Under the pieces are notes generated by a model. It was not told the origin of the DNA. It saw nothing but the letters and a program-made list of their open reading frames with translations, and ran no database searches. Of a DNA stretch of 64,000 bases, positions 60,944-64,000 are shown piece after piece; the stretch's first letter is position 1; each line of letters begins with the position of its first letter. The stretch is from Methylopila henanensis (GTDB lineage: Bacteria > Pseudomonadota > Alphaproteobacteria > Rhizobiales > Methylopilaceae): positions 1 to 64,000 of the forward strand of contig NZ_JBHUER010000007.1 in assembly GCF_042681025.1 (NCBI RefSeq), read 5' to 3'. The position numbers and the translations under genes were made by a program.

Positions 60944-62192
60944 GAGCCTCTTGGGCGGCTTCGCCGCCGGCGCCGCCGTGCTCGGCGCGCCGACGGTGCT
61001 GGCGCAAACGGGTCCGCGCGTCTTGGTGGTCGGCGGCGGCTTCGCCGGGGCGAGCTTCGCCCGCGCGCTCAAGCGCGAGGACCACGGTATCGCCGTAACG
61101 CTCGTCGAGCCGAGCGGGCGCTACGTCGCCTGCCCGATGAGCAATGCGGTGATCGCCGGCCTGCGCGACATCGGCGCCCAGCATTTCGGCTATGGCGGAC
61201 TGGAGGCGGGCGGCGTCGTCCATGTGCCGCAGCGTGTGGTGCGGGTCGACGCCGCCCGGCGCCGCGCAGCGCTCGCCGACGATGTCGTGCTCGACTATGA
61301 CCGGCTCGTCGTCGCGCCGGGCGTCGACATGCGCTTCGACGCCATCCCCGGCTATGACGCCGCCGCGGCCGAGCTGCTGCCGCACGCCTGGAAGGCGGGC
61401 GAGCAGACGCTGCTGCTGCGCCGACAATTGGAGGCGATGGAGGATGGCGGCCTCGTCGTCATCTCCGCGCCGGCAAACCCGTTTCGCTGCCCGCCCGGCC
61501 CCTATGAGCGGGCGAGCCTGGTCGCCCATTTCCTCAAGACCCGCAAGCCGCACTCCAAGTTGCTCATCCTCGACGCCAAGGACGCCTTCTCCAAGCAGCG
61601 CCTGTTCGAACAGGCCTGGGCCGAACTCTATCCCGGCCTCGTCGAATGGGTGAGCCTGTCCTTCGGCGGCAGGGTCACCGAGGTCGATGCGTCCGCCCGC
61701 ACGCTCGCCACCGAGTTCGGCAGCCACAAGGCGGCGGTCGCCAATGTCATCCCGCCGCAGCGGGCCGGCGCGATCGCCGCCACGATCGGCGTCGCCGACC
61801 AGACCGGCTGGTGCCCGATCGATCCAGTGACGTTCGAATCCCGGCTCGCGCCGAACGTCCACGTCATCGGCGACGCGGCCATCGGCGGCGCCATGCCGAA
61901 ATCCGCCTTCACCGCCAACGCCCAGGCCAAGACCTGCGCGGCCGCCATCGCGCGCCTGCTGCGCGGGCGGGAGCCGGAAAGCCCGAAGCTGATCAACACC
62001 TGCTACAGCCTGATCGCGCCGGACCAGGCGGTCTCCATCGCCGGCGTCTACGAGCCGGCGAACGGCCTGCTCGCCGAAGTGCAGGGCGCCGGCGGCGCCA
62101 GCCCGCTCGACGCGCCGCGTTCGGCGCGCGAGCAGGAGGCGGTCTATGCTCAGGCCTGGTTCGAGACCATAACGCAGGAGGCCTTCGGATGA
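60870..62192 (+). CDS. fccB: Flavocytochrome c sulfide dehydrogenase flavoprotein subunit (FccB/SoxF)
   Basis: The 440-residue flavoprotein has a twin-arginine signal (LSRRSLLGGFAAGAAV, about 22-37). The FAD motif is VLVVGGGFAGASFA (51-64), and a covalent FAD-cysteine candidate is Cys88 in YVACPMSNAVI. The redox-active cysteines are probably in FRCPPGPYERA and NTCYSLIAPD. It oxidises sulfide to sulfur and passes electrons to its cytochrome partner. The ATG lies inside the cytochrome gene, the long overlap indicating tight coupling. Confidence 0.9.
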   Translation: MKKSAPSPTISPPPPQRLLPPLSRRSLLGGFAAGAAVLGAPTVLAQTGPRVLVVGGGFAGASFARALKREDHGIAVTLVEPSGRYVACPMSNAVIAGLRDIGAQHFGYGGLEAGGVVHVPQRVVRVDAARRRAALADDVVLDYDRLVVAPGVDMRFDAIPGYDAAAAELLPHAWKAGEQTLLLRRQLEAMEDGGLVVISAPANPFRCPPGPYERASLVAHFLKTRKPHSKLLILDAKDAFSKQRLFEQAWAELYPGLVEWVSLSFGGRVTEVDASARTLATEFGSHKAAVANVIPPQRAGAIAATIGVADQTGWCPIDPVTFESRLAPNVHVIGDAAIGGAMPKSAFTANAQAKTCAAAIARLLRGREPESPKLINTCYSLIAPDQAVSIAGVYEPANGLLAEVQGAGGASPLDAPRSAREQEAVYAQAWFETITQEAFG

Positions 62193-62611
62193 ACGCCCCG
62201 CTGCTGGCGGCGGTGATCGGCCTTATCGCGCCGACCTGCGCGCTGGCCCAGGCCGGCGACACGCTGGCCCGTCCGCCGGGGATCGAGGCGGGCGACGCGA
62301 CCGAGGGCGCGCGGCTCGTGGCCGACCGGCAGAAGAGCCTGTGCGTGCTCTGCCATTCCGGCCCGTTCCCCAATCCGCATCTGCAGGGCGACCTCGCCCC
62401 CGACCTTTCCGGCGTCGGCGCGCGGCTGTCGGAGGACCAGATCCGCCTGCGCGTCACCGACATGAGGCGCCTCAACCCGGACAGCCTGATGCCGACCTAT
62501 GCGGCGTTGAAAGCCGGCGAGCGGGTCGGGGCGGCATGGCGCGGCCGGCCCATATTGGTCGAGCAGGAGATCGAGCACATCGTCGCCTATCTCGCGAGCC
62601 TGAAGGAATGA
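62189..62611 (+). CDS. soxX: Sulfur oxidation cytochrome SoxX
   Basis: The 140-residue protein has a signal peptide (about 1-21, ending CALAQ) and one heme site C52-V-L-C55-H56; Met101 (SLMPTY) is the probable axial ligand. The segment GDLAPDLSGVGARLSEDQIRLRVTD is typical of SoxX. It pairs with SoxA to join sulfur substrates to the SoxY carrier. The ATG overlaps the fccB stop (ATGA). Confidence 0.92.
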   Translation: MNAPLLAAVIGLIAPTCALAQAGDTLARPPGIEAGDATEGARLVADRQKSLCVLCHSGPFPNPHLQGDLAPDLSGVGARLSEDQIRLRVTDMRRLNPDSLMPTYAALKAGERVGAAWRGRPILVEQEIEHIVAYLASLKE

Positions 62612-63081
62612 ATGTGAGAAAGACCGGCCTCATCGGACGGCGCGATCTGGTCCTCGCCGGCGGCGCGGGATTGCTCGTGCTCGCTTCGCCGCCAGCCCGC
62701 GCGCTCGCCCGCCCCTCGCTGCAGGAAGCCGTGAACGGCTTCACCGGCGGCGCGCCGGTCCAGACCGGCAAGGTGAAGCTCGACGTGCCGCCGCTGGTTG
62801 AGAACGGCAATGCGGTCGGCGTCACCGTGTCGGTCGAGAGCCCGATGAGTGCGGCCGAGCACGTGCGCCGCATCGCCTTGTTCAACGAGAAGAACCCGCA
62901 GGCGGACGTCGCCGTGTTCACGCTCGGCCCCCGCGCCGGCCGTGCGCGGATCGCCACCCGCATCCGCCTCGCCACCTCGCAGACGCTGATCGCCGTCGCC
63001 GAACTGAGCGACGGGACCTACTGGTCGAGCTCGGCTGACGTCATCGTCACGCTCGCCGCCTGCATCGAGGATCTGTCATGA
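62608..63081 (+). CDS. soxY: SoxY-related sulfur carrier with AACIE arm
   Basis: The 157-residue protein has a Tat-type signal (GRRDLVLAGGAGLL) and the immunoglobulin-like SoxY fold (PLVENGNAVGVTVSVESPM; RIALFNEKNPQADVAVFTLGP). The C-terminal arm does not end with the usual GGCGG but with LAACIEDLS; the single cysteine at 152 is kept. I recall a named subfamily, SoxY-related AACIE-arm protein, to which this belongs. It would carry a sulfur intermediate on Cys152. The start overlaps soxX (ATGA). Confidence 0.88.
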   Translation: MNVRKTGLIGRRDLVLAGGAGLLVLASPPARALARPSLQEAVNGFTGGAPVQTGKVKLDVPPLVENGNAVGVTVSVESPMSAAEHVRRIALFNEKNPQADVAVFTLGPRAGRARIATRIRLATSQTLIAVAELSDGTYWSSSADVIVTLAACIEDLS

Positions 63082-63398
63082 GCCGCATCCTCGTCAGCGC
63101 GCCGAAGACCGCCAAGGCCGGCGAGATCGTCGACATCCGCGCCATGATCGCCCACCCGATGGAGACCGGCTACCGCATGGGGCCGAACGGCCAGGCGATC
63201 CCGCGCAAGATCATCCGCCATTTCGCCTGCGACTATGACGGCGAGGAGGTGTTCGCCGCCGAGTTCCACCCGGCCATGTCGGCCAATCCCTTCGTCGCGT
63301 TCAGCACGGTGGCGACGAGGAGCGGCGCGCTGACCTTCCGCTGGACCGACGACGACGGCAAGGTCGAGACGGCGAGCGCCGAAATTGCGGTGAGCTGA
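63078..63398 (+). CDS. soxZ: Sulfur carrier chaperone SoxZ
   Basis: The 106-residue protein matches SoxZ: ILVSAPKTAKAGEIVDIRAMIAHPMETGYRMG, then the CDYDGEEVFAAEFHPAMSANPFVAF segment. There is no signal peptide, as expected because it is exported with SoxY. The ATG overlaps the soxY stop. Confidence 0.93.
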   Translation: MSRILVSAPKTAKAGEIVDIRAMIAHPMETGYRMGPNGQAIPRKIIRHFACDYDGEEVFAAEFHPAMSANPFVAFSTVATRSGALTFRWTDDDGKVETASAEIAVS

Positions 63399-64000
63399 TG
63401 CGGTTCCGGCTCGCATTCGCCGCCGGCCTGCTCGCCGCCGGCGGAGCCGCCGCGCAGGAGACGCCGCCAGGCGAGCGCCGCTCAGGCGCCGACTTCATGT
63501 CGGCCGAAACGCGCGCCATGCAGGCCGACGACACCGCCAATCCGGGTATGCTGTGGGTCTTGCAGGGTGAGAGCCTCTGGGACGAGCCGGCGGGCGCCGC
63601 GGGGCGGTCTTGCGCCTCCTGCCATGGCGAGGCGTCGGCCTCGATGCGCGGGGCGGCGGCGCGCTATCCGGCCTTCGACGCGGCGAGCGGCGCGCCCCTC
63701 GACCTCGCCGGGAAGATCGATCAGTGCCGCACGACGCGCCAGCAGGCGACGAGCCTGCCGCGCGAGAGCGAGGACCTGCTCGGCCTGAGCGCCTATGTCG
63801 GCCATCAGTCGCGCGGAACGCCCATCGCCCCGCCGGCCGATCCGCGGCTCGACGCGGCGCGGGCCGAGGGCGAGCGGTTGTTCCAGACGCGCATGGGCCA
63901 GCTCGATCTCTCCTGCTCTTCCTGCCACGACGGCAACTGGCGCGGGCGGCTGGGCGGCAGCGCCGTCACCCAGGCGCACCCGACCGGCTACCCGATCTAT
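63398..64000 (+). CDS. soxA: Sulfur oxidation diheme cytochrome SoxA, 5' part
   Basis: The first 201 residues are present; the gene continues past the window end. A signal peptide (1-20) is followed by the first heme site C72-A-S-C75-H76 and the second C173-S-S-C176-H177, so this is the diheme form. The catalytic cysteine that forms the persulfide heme ligand should lie further on and cannot be checked. The ATG overlaps soxZ (TGATG). Downstream genes such as soxB are unknown. Confidence 0.92.
   Translation, partial: MRFRLAFAAGLLAAGGAAAQETPPGERRSGADFMSAETRAMQADDTANPGMLWVLQGESLWDEPAGAAGRSCASCHGEASASMRGAAARYPAFDAASGAPLDLAGKIDQCRTTRQQATSLPRESEDLLGLSAYVGHQSRGTPIAPPADPRLDAARAEGERLFQTRMGQLDLSCSSCHDGNWRGRLGGSAVTQAHPTGYPIY

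Overview
The window is very GC-rich, densely packed DNA. Its gene content (SucD, PotFGHI-type putrescine uptake, acetoacetyl-CoA synthetase, trmD-rplS, ppa next to DUF167/YggT genes, FecIR-type iron signalling, a HWE-kinase bacteriophytochrome and a Sox cluster) points to an alphaproteobacterium, most likely of the order Hyphomicrobiales. The genus cannot be fixed from the sequence alone. No insertion sequences, prophage blocks or CRISPR arrays were seen, so this looks like ordinary chromosome carrying several catabolic and iron-uptake modules.

Layout. 1-5 kb: 3' end of a succinyl-CoA-synthetase-alpha-like gene, two hairpins, a GntR regulator, acetoacetyl-CoA synthetase and an AsmA-like protein. 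5-12.7 kb: putrescine module, with the ABC transporter potF-G-H-I on the minus strand and, divergently, a gamma-glutamylputrescine-synthetase-like gene, an unknown small gene and an FAD amine oxidase. 12.7-17 kb: EmrAB-type efflux pump and a TetR regulator sharing three copies of a 19-bp operator palindrome. 17-25 kb: AbrB-like membrane protein, rlmN, a cell-wall hydrolase with three domains, rplS/trmD, ppa, DUF167, YggT and tRNA-Ala(CGC).

25-30 kb is the most unusual nitrogen module. A formamidase is divergent from a sigma-54-promoted operon that encodes an orphan NrtA/CmpA-like binding protein and a three-subunit cobalt-type nitrile hydratase/thiocyanate hydrolase, in which the usual beta subunit is split into two genes. 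A LysR gene lies convergent to the operon. 30-37.6 kb: AraC regulator, TonB-dependent siderophore receptor, FhuD-like binding protein, fused FhuB-like permease (no ATPase gene), CrcB and a Crp/Fnr regulator. 37.6-41.9 kb: a second sigma-54-type promoter ahead of an M20 amidohydrolase and a NitT/TauT ABC transporter. 41.9-48.1 kb: orphan cytosine methyltransferase, MFS transporter, aldo/keto reductase, LysR, and a glyoxalase-fold protein with an alpha/beta hydrolase.

48-57 kb: a bacteriophytochrome hybrid kinase, then (all minus strand) a complete heme-acquisition set in the order fecI-fecR-receptor-heme oxygenase-tonB. The heme oxygenase would release iron and also biliverdin, the chromophore of the neighbouring phytochrome. 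57-64 kb: after a histidine phosphatase comes a tightly overlapping operon: isoquinoline-oxidoreductase-like molybdenum hydroxylase (two subunits), cytochrome c, flavocytochrome-c sulfide dehydrogenase flavoprotein, soxX, a variant soxY ending in an AACIE arm rather than GGCGG, soxZ and soxA, which runs off the window. The two standout systems are the three-subunit hydratase cluster and the AACIE-type Sox/molybdenum hydroxylase operon. Together they suggest use of small C/N/S compounds, but their substrates are inference.
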